This document shows, in pieces, positions 1 through 8,105 of a stretch of DNA of 64,000 nt. Source of the DNA: Agrococcus sp. Marseille-Q4369 (lineage in GTDB: Bacteria > Actinomycetota > Actinomycetes > Actinomycetales > Microbacteriaceae); contig NZ_CP070501.1 in assembly GCF_018308945.1 (NCBI RefSeq), forward strand, positions 1,302,001 through 1,366,000, given 5' to 3'. The notes under the pieces are model-generated. The model ran no database searches. It was given only the letters and a program-made list of their open reading frames with translations, and was not told the origin of the DNA. Each line of letters begins with the position of its first letter. Position 1 is the first letter of the stretch. Made by a program: the position numbers and the translations under genes.

Positions 1-2603
1 AGCCCGGGCCGGCGCTCGCCGTGCCGCTCGAGGCCCGCGACGGCGGCCGAGCGCACCACGCACGGGCGCAGCGTCTCGACCCCGTGCCGCAGCGCATCCT
101 TCACGAGCGTCTGCGGCGACCAGAACCCCATCGGCTGGCTGCGCAGCAGCCCCGCGAGGAACGCCGCCGGGTAGTGCAGCTTGAGCCACGACGATGAGTA
201 GACTAGCTTGCCGAACGCGAGCGAGTGCGACTCGGCGAAGCCGAAGCCCGCGAACGCCTCGATCTTGCGGTAGATCGACTCGGCCGTCGCGTCGTCGACG
301 CCGTTCGCGGCCATGCCGGCGAAGAGCTTCGCCTTGAGCGCCTCGATGCGCTCGCGCGAGCGCTTCGAGCCGATCGCGCGCCGCAGCTGGTCGGCCTCGG
401 CGGCGTCGAAGCCGCCGACCGCGACCGACATCTGCATGAGCTGCTCCTGGAACAGCGGCACCCCGAGCGTGCGCTCGAGCACGGGCACGAGCAGCTCGTG
501 CGGGTAGCTGATCGCCTCGGCGCCCGTGCGACGGCGGATGTAGGGGTGCACCGCGCCGCCCTGGATGGGGCCGGGGCGGATGAGCGCGATCTCGATCACG
601 AGGTCGTAGAAGCAGCGCGGCTTGAGCCGCGGGAGGGTCGTCATCTGCGCGCGCGACTCGACCTGGAACACGCCCACCGCATCCGCTTCGCACAGCATGT
701 CGTAGACGCCCGCCTCCTCGGCGGGGATCGACGCGATCGACCACGCCTCGCCGAGCTGCTCGCGCGCGAGCTCGAGCGTGTGCGAGATGGCGCCGAGCAT
801 GCCGAGGCCCAGCAGGTCGAACTTCACGAGGCCCATCCACTCGCAGTCGTCCTTGTCCCACTGCAGCACCGTGCGGCCCGGCATGCGCGCGGGCTCGATC
901 GGGCACACCGAGCCGACCGGCTCGTCGGTGAGCACCATGCCGCCCGAGTGGATGCCGAGGTGGCGCGGGGCGTGCAGGAACTCGGCGGCGAGGAGCGCGA
1001 CGTCCTCGGGCATGCCGTCGACGTCGGGCTTCGAGTACGACTCGACCGACTTCGACCACGCGTTCTGCTGGCCGACGGCGTAGCCGAGCGCCTTCGCCGC
1101 GTCGCGCACCGCCGACTTCGGCCGGTAGGTGATGACGTTCGCGACCTGCGCGGCGTTGCGGCGGCCGTAGCGCTCGTAGACGTGCTGGATGACCTCCTCG
1201 CGCCGGCCGGCGTCGAAGTCGATGTCGATGTCGGGCTCCTCCTCGCGCATCATCGAGATGAAGCGCTCGAACGGCAGCTTGTAGCGGATCGGGTCGACGG
1301 CGGTGATGCCGAGGATGAAGCACACCGCGCTCGCGACCGCGCTGCCGCGGCCCTGGCAGAGGATGCCCTGCCGGTGCGCGAAGTCGGCGATCTCGAAGAC
1401 GATGAGGAAGTAGCCGGCGAAGCCCTTCTGGTCGATGAGGCCGAGCTCGTGCTCGAGCCGCGCCGCGACCTCAGCGCTCGGCCGGCCCGCGCCGTCGACG
1501 TCGTAGATGCGCGGCAGCCGCTCGGCGACGAGCGCGCGCAGCCAGCTCATGGGCGAGTGGCCCTCGGGCACCGGCACTCGGGGAAGGCGAGGGGATGCGG
1601 CGCGCAGGTCGAAGGCGAGCTCTCGACCGAGGGCGGCGGCGGTGTCGATCGCGCCGGGGAAGCGGCGGAAGCGGCGGGCCATGACGTCGCCCGCGCGGAG
1701 CGACGGGACGCCGCCCGCGGGCAGCCACGCGTCGAGCTCGTCGATCGAGCGGCGCGCGCGCACCGCCGCGACCGCGTCGCCGAGCCGCTGCTGCGCGGGG
1801 CTCGCGATGTGCGCGTTCGTCGTCGCGATCACCGGCATGCCGCGCGCCTCGCCGAGCGCGGCGAGCGCCCGGTTGCGCTCGAAGTCACGCGGGTCGCCGG
1901 TGTCGCTCAGCTCCACCACGACGCGGTCTCGGCCGAAGAGCGACGCGAGCCGGTCGAGCTCGCGACCCGCAGCATCCGCCCCCTCCGGGTCGGCCTCGCC
2001 GAGCGCCTGGCGCACGGCGCCCTTCCGGCAGCCCGAGAGGATCATCCACTCGCCGCTCGCCGTCTCGGCGAGCCGCTCGAGCTCGAAGACGGGCCGGCCC
2101 TTCTCGCCCGGCGCGCCCTTCGCGTCGGTCGCGAGGTAGCCGTCGGTGAGGGCGGTCGCGAGCGCCGTGTAGCCGGCGGGGCCGGTCGCGAGCGCCACGA
2201 GGTGGCTGCCGCCCGGGTCGGGCACGCCGTTCTGCGGCTCGTCGAGGCCGATCGAGAACTCGGTGCCGAAGACGGTCGGCAGCTCGGCCTCGGCGGCCGC
2301 CTCGGCGAAGCGCACCGCGCCGTAGAGCCCGTCGTGGTCGACGAGCGCGAGCGCCTCGAGGCCGAGCCGGCGCGCCTCGGTGACGAGCTCGGTGGGGCTC
2401 GCGGCGCCGTCGAGGAACGAGTAGTGCGAGTGCGCGTGCAGCTCGGCGTAGGGCGTGACCGCGCCGGGTTGCGGCACGCGCACGCGGCGGCGCCGCGCCT
2501 CGTCGAGGTCGCGCGCGTGCGGCGTGCGGCCGGCGCTGACGTCGCGGTCGGAGAGGATGCCCTCGAGCTCGCTCCACGGCATCGCGGGGTTGTTCCAGCC
2601 CAT
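1..2603 (-). CDS. dnaE2: Error-prone DNA polymerase III alpha subunit DnaE2 (3' part outside window)
   Basis: Translesion replicative-type polymerase that works with ImuA' and ImuB in SOS mutagenesis. About 867 residues are visible; the C-terminal part runs off the left edge (the family is about 1,050-1,150 residues). An N-terminal PHP domain is seen (AELHAHSHYSFLDG near residues 53-66), then the polymerase core with EEPDIDIDFD near residue 455, which holds two of the catalytic aspartates. The start at 2603 follows a strong AGGAGG-type ribosome binding site. An SOS box lies 44 bp upstream. The missing tau-binding C-terminal region of replicative DnaE cannot be judged here. DnaE2 rather than DnaE1 is inferred from the imuA'/imuB neighbours, the SOS box and the short N-terminal leader before PHP. 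Confidence 0.93.
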   Translation of the reverse strand, partial: MGWNNPAMPWSELEGILSDRDVSAGRTPHARDLDEARRRRVRVPQPGAVTPYAELHAHSHYSFLDGAASPTELVTEARRLGLEALALVDHDGLYGAVRFAEAAAEAELPTVFGTEFSIGLDEPQNGVPDPGGSHLVALATGPAGYTALATALTDGYLATDAKGAPGEKGRPVFELERLAETASGEWMILSGCRKGAVRQALGEADPEGADAAGRELDRLASLFGRDRVVVELSDTGDPRDFERNRALAALGEARGMPVIATTNAHIASPAQQRLGDAVAAVRARRSIDELDAWLPAGGVPSLRAGDVMARRFRRFPGAIDTAAALGRELAFDLRAASPRLPRVPVPEGHSPMSWLRALVAERLPRIYDVDGAGRPSAEVAARLEHELGLIDQKGFAGYFLIVFEIADFAHRQGILCQGRGSAVASAVCFILGITAVDPIRYKLPFERFISMMREEEPDIDIDFDAGRREEVIQHVYERYGRRNAAQVANVITYRPKSAVRDAAKALGYAVGQQNAWSKSVESYSKPDVDGMPEDVALLAAEFLHAPRHLGIHSGGMVLTDEPVGSVCPIEPARMPGRTVLQWDKDDCEWMGLVKFDLLGLGMLGAISHTLELAREQLGEAWSIASIPAEEAGVYDMLCEADAVGVFQVESRAQMTTLPRLKPRCFYDLVIEIALIRPGPIQGGAVHPYIRRRTGAEAISYPHELLVPVLERTLGVPLFQEQLMQMSVAVGGFDAAEADQLRRAIGSKRSRERIEALKAKLFAGMAANGVDDATAESIYRKIEAFAGFGFAESHSLAFGKLVYSSSWLKLHYPAAFLAGLLRSQPMGFWSPQTLVKDALRHGVETLRPCVVRSAAVAGLERHGERRPG

Positions 2604-2646
2604 CTCCTCGCCTCCTTCCCGCGTGTCGTCGAGGCATCGGCCTCAT

Positions 2647-2662
2647 TCGAACGTACATTCGA
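2647..2662. promoter_or_regulatory. LexA (SOS) box upstream of dnaE2
   Basis: TCGAAC-GTAC-ATTCGA matches the actinobacterial SOS box TCGAAC-N4-GTTCGA with one mismatch. It lies between dnaE2 and the divergent VTT gene, 44 bp from the dnaE2 start and about 60 bp before the VTT promoter, so LexA control of dnaE2 is the natural reading. Confidence 0.85.
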
Positions 2663-2735
2663 ATGCTACCCGTCGTCGCCCACTCGCGCCACAGCTCCCA
2701 CCGGTCGCCCGATCGCCCCGCCCTAGGCTTGCCGC

Positions 2736-3494
2736 ATGTCTGCCACGCGCGCTCCCGGCCGCTCCGACGCCGGCCGCGACGGTGCGCGGTCGGTGGGACG
2801 CGGCTCACGGCGCGGCACGATCCTCCGCATTGCCGCGCTCATCGCGGTCGTCGCGGCGATCATCTGGGTCGCGGCGACGGTGCGGCTGCCCGACCTCGAC
2901 GACCTCCGCGCGCAGATCGAGGGCTTCGGCTGGTGGAGCTGGCTCGTCTTCGTCGCCGCCTACGCCGTCGTGGCGCTCACGCCCATCCCGGTGACGATCA
3001 TGGCGCTCGTCGGCGGCCTGCTGTTCGGCGTGCCGGCGGGCAGCCTGCTCTCGGTCGTCGGCGCCGTCATCGGCAGCATCGGCGCCTACTGGATCGCCCG
3101 CGCGGTCGGCCGCACGACCGTCATGCGCCTGCTCGGCCGGCACGCCAAGAAGCTCGAGGACCGGCTCGACGAGAGCAGCGGCTTCGCGGCCGTGTTCACG
3201 CTCCGGGTCATGCCGGGCATGCCCTACTGGCCCGTCAACTACGGCGCCGGCGCGCTCGGGGTGCCGAGCCGCGTCTTCTCGATCGCATCGCTCTTCGCCT
3301 CCGTGCCCGGGCAGGTCTCGCTCGTCTCGATCGGCGCCTTCATCGCCGCGCCGTCGTTCTGGGCGGGCGCGGTCGTCGTCATCGCGTGGGGCGTCGTGCT
3401 CGGCTTCACGATCTGGGCGTGGCGCTCGTGGCGCGGCAAGGCCGAGCACTCGCTGCCGGGCGAGCCGGATCCCTCCGACACCTCCGCTGGTTGA
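2736..3494 (+). CDS. TVP38/TMEM64 (VTT/DedA-like) family membrane protein
   Basis: A 252-residue integral membrane protein. A basic N-terminal tail (about 28 residues) is followed by a hydrophobic segment at about 29-48 and the VTT core: a proline-bearing segment LTPIPVTIMALVGGLLFG, a Gly-rich helix pair ending AYWIARAVGR, and the conserved LRVMPGMPYWPVNYGAGAL loop. The family are polytopic inner-membrane proteins linked to lipid scrambling and envelope maintenance; no substrate can be named here. A TAGGCT -10 box at 2724-2729 lies 6 nt before the ATG, so the mRNA is probably leaderless. It is divergent from dnaE2 and convergent with imuB. Confidence 0.8.
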   Translation: MSATRAPGRSDAGRDGARSVGRGSRRGTILRIAALIAVVAAIIWVAATVRLPDLDDLRAQIEGFGWWSWLVFVAAYAVVALTPIPVTIMALVGGLLFGVPAGSLLSVVGAVIGSIGAYWIARAVGRTTVMRLLGRHAKKLEDRLDESSGFAAVFTLRVMPGMPYWPVNYGAGALGVPSRVFSIASLFASVPGQVSLVSIGAFIAAPSFWAGAVVVIAWGVVLGFTIWAWRSWRGKAEHSLPGEPDPSDTSAG

Positions 3495-3533
3495 GCCGCT
3501 CCGCCGCCGCAGGCGGCTGAGCGAGTCGAAACC
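3489..3533. terminator. Imperfect palindrome between convergent VTT gene and imuB
   Basis: GCCGCC (3503-3508) and GGCGGC (3512-3517) form a stem, framed by GGTT...AACC. It sits between two converging stop codons, so it can serve as a bidirectional terminator. Its wording (gctgagcgagtcgaaacc) resembles dispersed Microbacteriaceae repeats and the repeat near 54.8 kb. Confidence 0.5.
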
Positions 3534-3548
3534 ATTCGCCGAGAGCCG

Positions 3549-5096
3549 TCAGGCGTAGCGCCCCTCCGCGAGCCACGACCCATCGGCGTGCAGCAGCACC
3601 CACGCCTCCCCCTCGCCGTCGAGGATCTGCACGCGGTGCACGACGTCGCCGAGCTCGCGGCGCCGGATCGGCCACGGCCCCGCCCACGCGACCACGCGAC
3701 GACGGGCGGATGCGGGGGGCGAGAAGGCGACAGGGCTCCCCTGCCGCTCGTCGAGGGCCGCGGCGTCGACCGACTCCCCCGCCGCATCGAGCAGCCGCAC
3801 GGGCAGCGGCGGCCGGAAGACGACCGCGGGCCGCGGCGGCGGAAGCGCGCCCGGCCACGGACCCGCGGCCTGCGGCGCCGGTGCATCGCCCCACGGTGTG
3901 AGCACGCCGCGCTCGGCGAGCAGCCGCCCGCCACCGGGTCGTGCGGTGAGCACCGCCTCGCGGCCGAGCATGCCCTGCAGCCGCTCGAGCGCGTGCTTCG
4001 TGCGGTCGTCGATGTCGCCGCCGCCCCACAGCCCCGGCATGTGCTCGACGTCGGCGTCGAGCCGCTCGGGCAGCGCCTGCACCTCGACGAGCGCCGAGCC
4101 GAGCTCGCTCTCGCCCAGCTGCCACCGCATCCGGTCGACGATGTCGCCCGCGCGCAGGAACCCCGGCTGCCGCCAGAGCCGCTCGCTCACGCGGCCCTCC
4201 TCGCCGCGCATGACGATGCGGATCTCGCTGCACACGAGCCGCTGCTCGGCGAGCTGCCGCACGAAGCGCTCGACCGGCTCGCGCACCGCGAGCGCGAGCT
4301 CGTGCACGCCCTCGATGCCCGGCTCGAACGCGAGCCGCAGCACTCGCTCCTCGCCGAGGCCGCTGTCGTCGACGCGCCGGTCGTCGAGCCCGCGCGCCCT
4401 CGCGAGCGCCACGAGCCCGGCCTCGCCGAAGCGGTCGCGCACGCTCGCGTCGGGCAGCTGCGCGAAGCCGCCGAGGGTGTGCACGCCGAGCCGGTGCAGC
4501 ATGCTCGGCAGCTCGTCGTCGCCGAGCACGCCGACGGGCAGGCGGCTGAGGAACTCGCGGCTGCGGCCCGCCGGCACGATCGTCTCAGCGCCCGCGCCCG
4601 CGGCGAGCTCCGCCGAGAAGCGGTCGTCGGCGACGCCGAAGCTCGCCGTGAGCCCGAGTGGGGCGAGCGCGCCTCGCACCGCCTCGATCGCGCGCGACTC
4701 GGAGCCGTAGAACCGGCTCGCCCCGCGCATCCGGAACGCGAGCGCCCCGTCGCCGATCGGCTGCGCCGTCGGCACGACCGCGAGCACCGCGCGCACGACG
4801 CGCTCGAAGGCGAGCGCCTCCCCGACCGGGTCGGCGGGCGCGAGCGCGAGCATCGGCGATGCGCCCTGCGCGTCGCGCACCCGCATCCCCACCCGCACGC
4901 CATCGGCGCGGGCCTCTGCGTCGCACGCGACGACGCGCAGCGCGTGCACGATCGCGCCGGGCGATCCCTGCTCGCCGCCCGCGGGCAGCGCGCCGGTCTG
5001 GCGCGCGACGACGACCGACCAGTCGGGCACCTTGAGCACGCCGACGCGGCCGCCGCGCACCCGCGCTCCGGTCTCGCTCTCCGTCTCGATCGTCAC
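3549..5096 (-). CDS. imuB: ImuB, Y-family polymerase-like mutasome protein
   Basis: A 515-residue protein related to DinB but without polymerase activity, acting as the scaffold that brings ImuA' and DnaE2 to the sliding clamp. The N-terminal palm begins KVPDWSVVVARQTG where active Y-family enzymes have an acidic DxD motif, so the catalytic acid is replaced, as known for ImuB. Palm/finger features such as RMRGASRFYGSE, a helix-hairpin-helix region (GVHTLGGFAQLPDASVRDRFG, about residues 210-230) and a C-terminal DUF6504-like tail (VHRVQILDGEGEAWVLLHADGSW) are visible. The start is GTG at 5096; an SOS box ends 10 bp upstream. A clear clamp-binding peptide was not identified by eye. Confidence 0.9.
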   Translation of the reverse strand: MTIETESETGARVRGGRVGVLKVPDWSVVVARQTGALPAGGEQGSPGAIVHALRVVACDAEARADGVRVGMRVRDAQGASPMLALAPADPVGEALAFERVVRAVLAVVPTAQPIGDGALAFRMRGASRFYGSESRAIEAVRGALAPLGLTASFGVADDRFSAELAAGAGAETIVPAGRSREFLSRLPVGVLGDDELPSMLHRLGVHTLGGFAQLPDASVRDRFGEAGLVALARARGLDDRRVDDSGLGEERVLRLAFEPGIEGVHELALAVREPVERFVRQLAEQRLVCSEIRIVMRGEEGRVSERLWRQPGFLRAGDIVDRMRWQLGESELGSALVEVQALPERLDADVEHMPGLWGGGDIDDRTKHALERLQGMLGREAVLTARPGGGRLLAERGVLTPWGDAPAPQAAGPWPGALPPPRPAVVFRPPLPVRLLDAAGESVDAAALDERQGSPVAFSPPASARRRVVAWAGPWPIRRRELGDVVHRVQILDGEGEAWVLLHADGSWLAEGRYA

Positions 5097-5105
5097 ACCT
5101 CATCA

Positions 5106-5121
5106 TCGAACACACGTTCGA
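5106..5121. promoter_or_regulatory. LexA (SOS) box upstream of imuB
   Basis: TCGAAC-ACAC-GTTCGA is a perfect match to the actinobacterial SOS consensus. It lies 10 bp before the imuB GTG, overlapping where the core promoter must be. Confidence 0.92.
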
Positions 5122-5217
5122 TCAGCGTCAAGCGGATGCGGTGTGTCGCGGCCGCGATCGGGTGCGGGCATGCAGAGGTGCGGGACGCGGCTCGCGCGCC
5201 CCGCACCCCCGCTCCAT

Positions 5218-5757
5218 TCAGCTCACCCCGGTCGAGCGGCGGCGCAGCAGCAGGAGCGCACCCGCTGCGAGCAGGGCGAGCGCCGGGAGCAGCATCTCGC
5301 CAGCGCTGCCACCCGTGCGGGGCAGCATCGCCGTCGGCTCGTCGGCGGCCACGGCCGTCACCGCGCGATCCGTCTTGGCGTCGCCCGCCGGCTCGTCACC
5401 GGGGACGTCGCCCTTGTCGATCGGAGCGGGCTCGCCGGGCATGCCGGGCTCACCGGGCTGACCAGGCTCGCCGGGCTGTCCAGGCTCGCCAGGCTGACCC
5501 GGGGCGACCGGCGCTCCGTCGACGCAGCCCGGCGAGACGACGCCGAGCAGCGAGAGGGCGACGCACACGTCGGCGTCGATGAGCGGCGGCTGCTCAGGAC
5601 GGTCCGAGCCCTCGCCGGCACCCGGCGCCACCGCCGGCGCGCAGGAGCCCGAGCTCGAGCCCAGCAGACCGAGGCCCAGGCAGACATCCGCGTCGATCAG
5701 CGACGGTGAACCAGGCTGCTCGCCCTCGTCACCGTCACCCGCACCCGGCGTCACCAC
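5218..5757 (-). CDS. LPXTG-anchored surface protein with collagen-like repeats, probably 5'-truncated
   Basis: A 179-codon frame ending in a complete sortase signal: LPRTGG, a hydrophobic stretch (LLPALALLAAGALLLL) and RRRSTGVS. The body holds two copies of a unit starting V(T/A)PGAG and containing LIDADVC at residues 20 and 59 (39-residue period), then a Gly-X-Y run (GQPGEPGQPGEPGQPGEPG) around residues 103-125. Two Cys per unit suggest disulfide-bonded modules. No signal peptide precedes the repeats; the frame simply continues upstream into the end of imuA' with no good start, and the 5757 start is a GTG. It is therefore either the 3' remnant of a secreted protein or a gene with a lost 5' end. 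The repeat family is not one I can name. Confidence 0.6.
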   Translation of the reverse strand: MVTPGAGDGDEGEQPGSPSLIDADVCLGLGLLGSSSGSCAPAVAPGAGEGSDRPEQPPLIDADVCVALSLLGVVSPGCVDGAPVAPGQPGEPGQPGEPGQPGEPGMPGEPAPIDKGDVPGDEPAGDAKTDRAVTAVAADEPTAMLPRTGGSAGEMLLPALALLAAGALLLLRRRSTGVS

Positions 5758-5770
5758 CGGCGGTGCGAGC

Positions 5771-6454
5771 TCAGGCAGCGGGGAGGCGCAACGGCGCCTC
5801 CTCCTCGAGCTCGACCGCCGGCCGACCCGCGATCGGGATGCGCGCCCTCCGCGGTGCGCCGCCCGCAGCCGCCTCGACGAGCAGGCTCCCCGCGGCGATC
5901 CGCCCGTCGCCGTCGGCGAGGCCCTGCCACTCGGCGCGCACGCTCCGCACGACGGTCGCAGCGTTCGGCCACTCGCCGACGACGAGCAGCGTCGAGGAGG
6001 CCTGCCGCAGCCGCGCCGCGAGGCGCGCGGCCTCGGTGGGCGTCACGCGCGCGGGAGAGGCGGCGAGCACGACCGGCATCGCCTCGGCGAGGCTCGCGAC
6101 CGCGTCGAGCCACGCGCGGCCCGGCTGCGGCACGAGCGCGATGCGGTCGATCGGCACACCGAGGTCGCGGGCCGCCTCGATGCCGAGGTCGGGCATGCCG
6201 ACGATCGCGCCCCACGCGCCGGCAGGCAGGGCCGCGCCCAGGCACGCGAGCGCGAGGCTGCGCGACTGGATGCTGTGGGCGGCGCCGGGGCGGAGGCTGC
6301 GGACGACCTCGTCGAGCCCGGCGGGCGCCGACTCGTCGACCGTCGGCGCGGTCGCGGGCACGGCCTGCTGCATGCCGCGCAGCCGCTCGCGGAGCGCCTC
6401 GATCGTCGCGGTGCGCTCCTCGCCCGAGCGGCGCTCGAGCCTCGTGGTCGCCAT
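5771..6454 (-). CDS. imuA': ImuA' (mutasome RecA-like accessory protein)
   Basis: A 227-residue protein assigned by position and pattern: a divergent RecA/SulA-like fold with an N-terminal helix (RLERRSGEERTATIEALRERLRGM) and a degenerate core (LPAGAWGAIVGMPDLGIEAARDLG, VVLAASPARVTPTEAARLAARLRQA). ImuA' partners ImuB and DnaE2 in SOS mutagenesis. ATG 6454 is chosen because the other in-frame ATG (6460) directly abuts the GGGGGG tract, while 6454 has it at usable spacing, and because longer starts would run through the SOS box at 6471-6486. The C-terminal end lies next to the LPXTG fragment. The family is poorly conserved, so assignment rests partly on context. Confidence 0.8.
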   Translation of the reverse strand: MATTRLERRSGEERTATIEALRERLRGMQQAVPATAPTVDESAPAGLDEVVRSLRPGAAHSIQSRSLALACLGAALPAGAWGAIVGMPDLGIEAARDLGVPIDRIALVPQPGRAWLDAVASLAEAMPVVLAASPARVTPTEAARLAARLRQASSTLLVVGEWPNAATVVRSVRAEWQGLADGDGRIAAGSLLVEAAAGGAPRRARIPIAGRPAVELEEEAPLRLPAA

Positions 6455-6470
6455 CCTCATCCCCCCATTC

Positions 6471-6486
6471 TCGAAGGTGTGTTCGA
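6471..6486. promoter_or_regulatory. LexA (SOS) box upstream of imuA'
   Basis: TCGAAG-GTGT-GTTCGA differs from the consensus at one position. It is 17 bp upstream of the imuA' start, on the same side as for imuB and dnaE2, so all three mutasome genes are individually LexA-controlled. Confidence 0.85.
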
Positions 6487-6579
6487 ACCGGTCAACCGCC
6501 TGCGGCGTGTCGGCGGCCGTGCTCCATGCGAAGATCGATCCCGATCCGCTGAGCCCTGCGACCGCGACGAGGAGGCCGG

Positions 6580-7569
6580 ATGGCGACCGACGCTCCCCAC
6601 CCCGACGACGCATCCGAGACCCTCGCACCGGCCGCCGACACCGACCGCTCGACCGGCACCCACGTGCTGTGCGTCACGACGAACCCCGCGATCGACATCA
6701 CCTACACGATCGACGACCTGCGGCCCGGCTCGAGCCACCGCGTGCCGACCGGGCTCGCGCGCGCGGGAGGGAAGGGCGTCAACGTCGCGCGCGTGCTGCA
6801 CCAGCAGCACGGTCGCGCGATCGTCGTCGCCCCGGTCGGCGGCCCCGTGCAGTCGCTGTTCGTGCACGACCTCGACCGCTCCGGGATCCCGCACCGGCTC
6901 GTCGAGGTGTCGGCACCCACGCGGCGCACGACCGCGATCGTCACCCCCGCCGGCACCACGAACCTCAACGAGACCGGCGAGCCGATCGACCACGACGACT
7001 GGGCGCGCGTGCTCGAGATCGTGCGCGCCGAGGCGCCCGCCGCGCGCGTCGTCGTCTCGTCGGGCTCGCTCCCGCCGCTGACGCCCGACCGCTTCTGCGC
7101 ATCCGTCGTCGACATCGCGCTCGCCGCCGGCCGCCCCGTGATCGTCGACGTCGGCGGCGAGCAGCTGCGGCACGCGATGGCCTCGGGCGCGACGGCCGTC
7201 AAGCCCAACCGGCACGAGCTCTTCGACGCCATGGGCGGCACCGACCCGCTCGACGCCGCCCGCCGGCTCGCGGCGCTCGGCACCGGCACCGTCTTCGCGT
7301 CGCTCGACATCGAGGGGATGCTCGCGGTGCTCCCCGACGGTCGCGCGTGGCACGCCGTGCTCGACCACGTGCTCGACGGCAACCCGACCGGCGCGGGCGA
7401 CGCCGCCGTCGCGGCGCTCGCACAGAGCCTCGGTGAGGGCGCGTCGCTCGAGGAGCAGCTCGCCCGCGCGACCGCGTGGTCGGCGGCCGCGGTGCTCCAC
7501 GCCCAGGCCGGCTCGATCGCCGACCCCGCCGAGCTCGTCGAGCGCATCCGCATCACGCCCATCGGCTGA
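6580..7569 (+). CDS. PfkB-family hexose/1-phosphofructokinase-type kinase
   Basis: A 329-residue ribokinase/PfkB-family kinase, most like the FruK/LacC/PfkB group that phosphorylates fructose-1-phosphate, tagatose-6-phosphate or fructose-6-phosphate in the cytoplasm. Seen: VTTNPAIDITY (32-42), the PfkB signature GGKGVNVARVL (63-73), KPNRHEL, and the C-terminal anion-hole/catalytic signature GNPTGAGDAAVAAL (267-280) with catalytic Asp274. An N-terminal extension of about 27 residues rich in Asp, Ala and Thr is unlike typical members, so a later start is possible. No PTS or aldolase gene is adjacent, so the sugar cannot be fixed from context. Confidence 0.85.
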   Translation: MATDAPHPDDASETLAPAADTDRSTGTHVLCVTTNPAIDITYTIDDLRPGSSHRVPTGLARAGGKGVNVARVLHQQHGRAIVVAPVGGPVQSLFVHDLDRSGIPHRLVEVSAPTRRTTAIVTPAGTTNLNETGEPIDHDDWARVLEIVRAEAPAARVVVSSGSLPPLTPDRFCASVVDIALAAGRPVIVDVGGEQLRHAMASGATAVKPNRHELFDAMGGTDPLDAARRLAALGTGTVFASLDIEGMLAVLPDGRAWHAVLDHVLDGNPTGAGDAAVAALAQSLGEGASLEEQLARATAWSAAAVLHAQAGSIADPAELVERIRITPIG

Positions 7570-7640
7570 GCGTCCAGCCGACTCCGAGCGTTCACCCAAC
7601 GCCCATTCGGCCCCCGGCATCGCGCTGGTACGGTGTGCCC

Positions 7641-8087
7641 ATGACGACACTGCGCCTCGAAGAGCTCAACGCCGCCAACATCGTCGCTGCCAACGGCATG
7701 ACGCTCAAGCGCGGCCAGGAGGCCTTCCTCGCCGCCAACGCGCGCCTCGAGGAGTTCGTCAACACCCAGAGCGCGTGGCAGCGCGTCGTCTTCGACGGCG
7801 ACGAGCCCGTCGCGTTCGTGATGGCGAACTTCGACCCCGAGGTCGACCGCGAGGAGTACCGCTCGAGCATCCTGCGCATGTACGTCGCGGGCGACGCGCA
7901 GCGGCGCGGCGTCGGCAGCTACACCGTCGAGCAGGTCGCCGAGGAGGCCAAGCGGCTCGGCTTCGAGCACCTCTTCGCGGTGTGGGAGGAGGGCGACCTC
8001 GGCCCCGGCAAGTTCTTCCAGGCCGTCGGCTTCGAGATCATCGGCGAGAACGAGTACGGCGAGGCCATCGGCCGCAAGACGCTCTAG
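7641..8087 (+). CDS. GNAT-family N-acetyltransferase
   Basis: A 148-residue single-domain acetyltransferase. The acetyl-CoA binding motif is QRRGVGSYTVEQV (87-99), preceded by the strand LRMYVAG and followed by the C-terminal AVGFEIIGENEYG strand-turn. The substrate is unknown. A TACGGT -10 box at 7629-7634 lies 6 nt before the ATG, which indicates a leaderless transcript and supports this start over longer in-frame ones. Confidence 0.82.
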   Translation: MTTLRLEELNAANIVAANGMTLKRGQEAFLAANARLEEFVNTQSAWQRVVFDGDEPVAFVMANFDPEVDREEYRSSILRMYVAGDAQRRGVGSYTVEQVAEEAKRLGFEHLFAVWEEGDLGPGKFFQAVGFEIIGENEYGEAIGRKTL

Positions 8088-8105
8088 CCGGCGCTAGCGC
8101 CGCGC

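Noticed and set aside
225-2726. Very long open frame on the plus strand opposite dnaE2, and similar antisense frames opposite most genes (for example 13817-20044 plus)
   Set aside because: At this GC content antisense frames stay open by codon bias. The products are Arg/Ala/Asp/His-rich without recognisable domains, while the opposite strand encodes well-known proteins.
6458-6628. Upstream extension of imuA' to an ATG at 6628
   Set aside because: It would pass through the SOS box and core promoter and overlap the 5' end of the divergent kinase gene.
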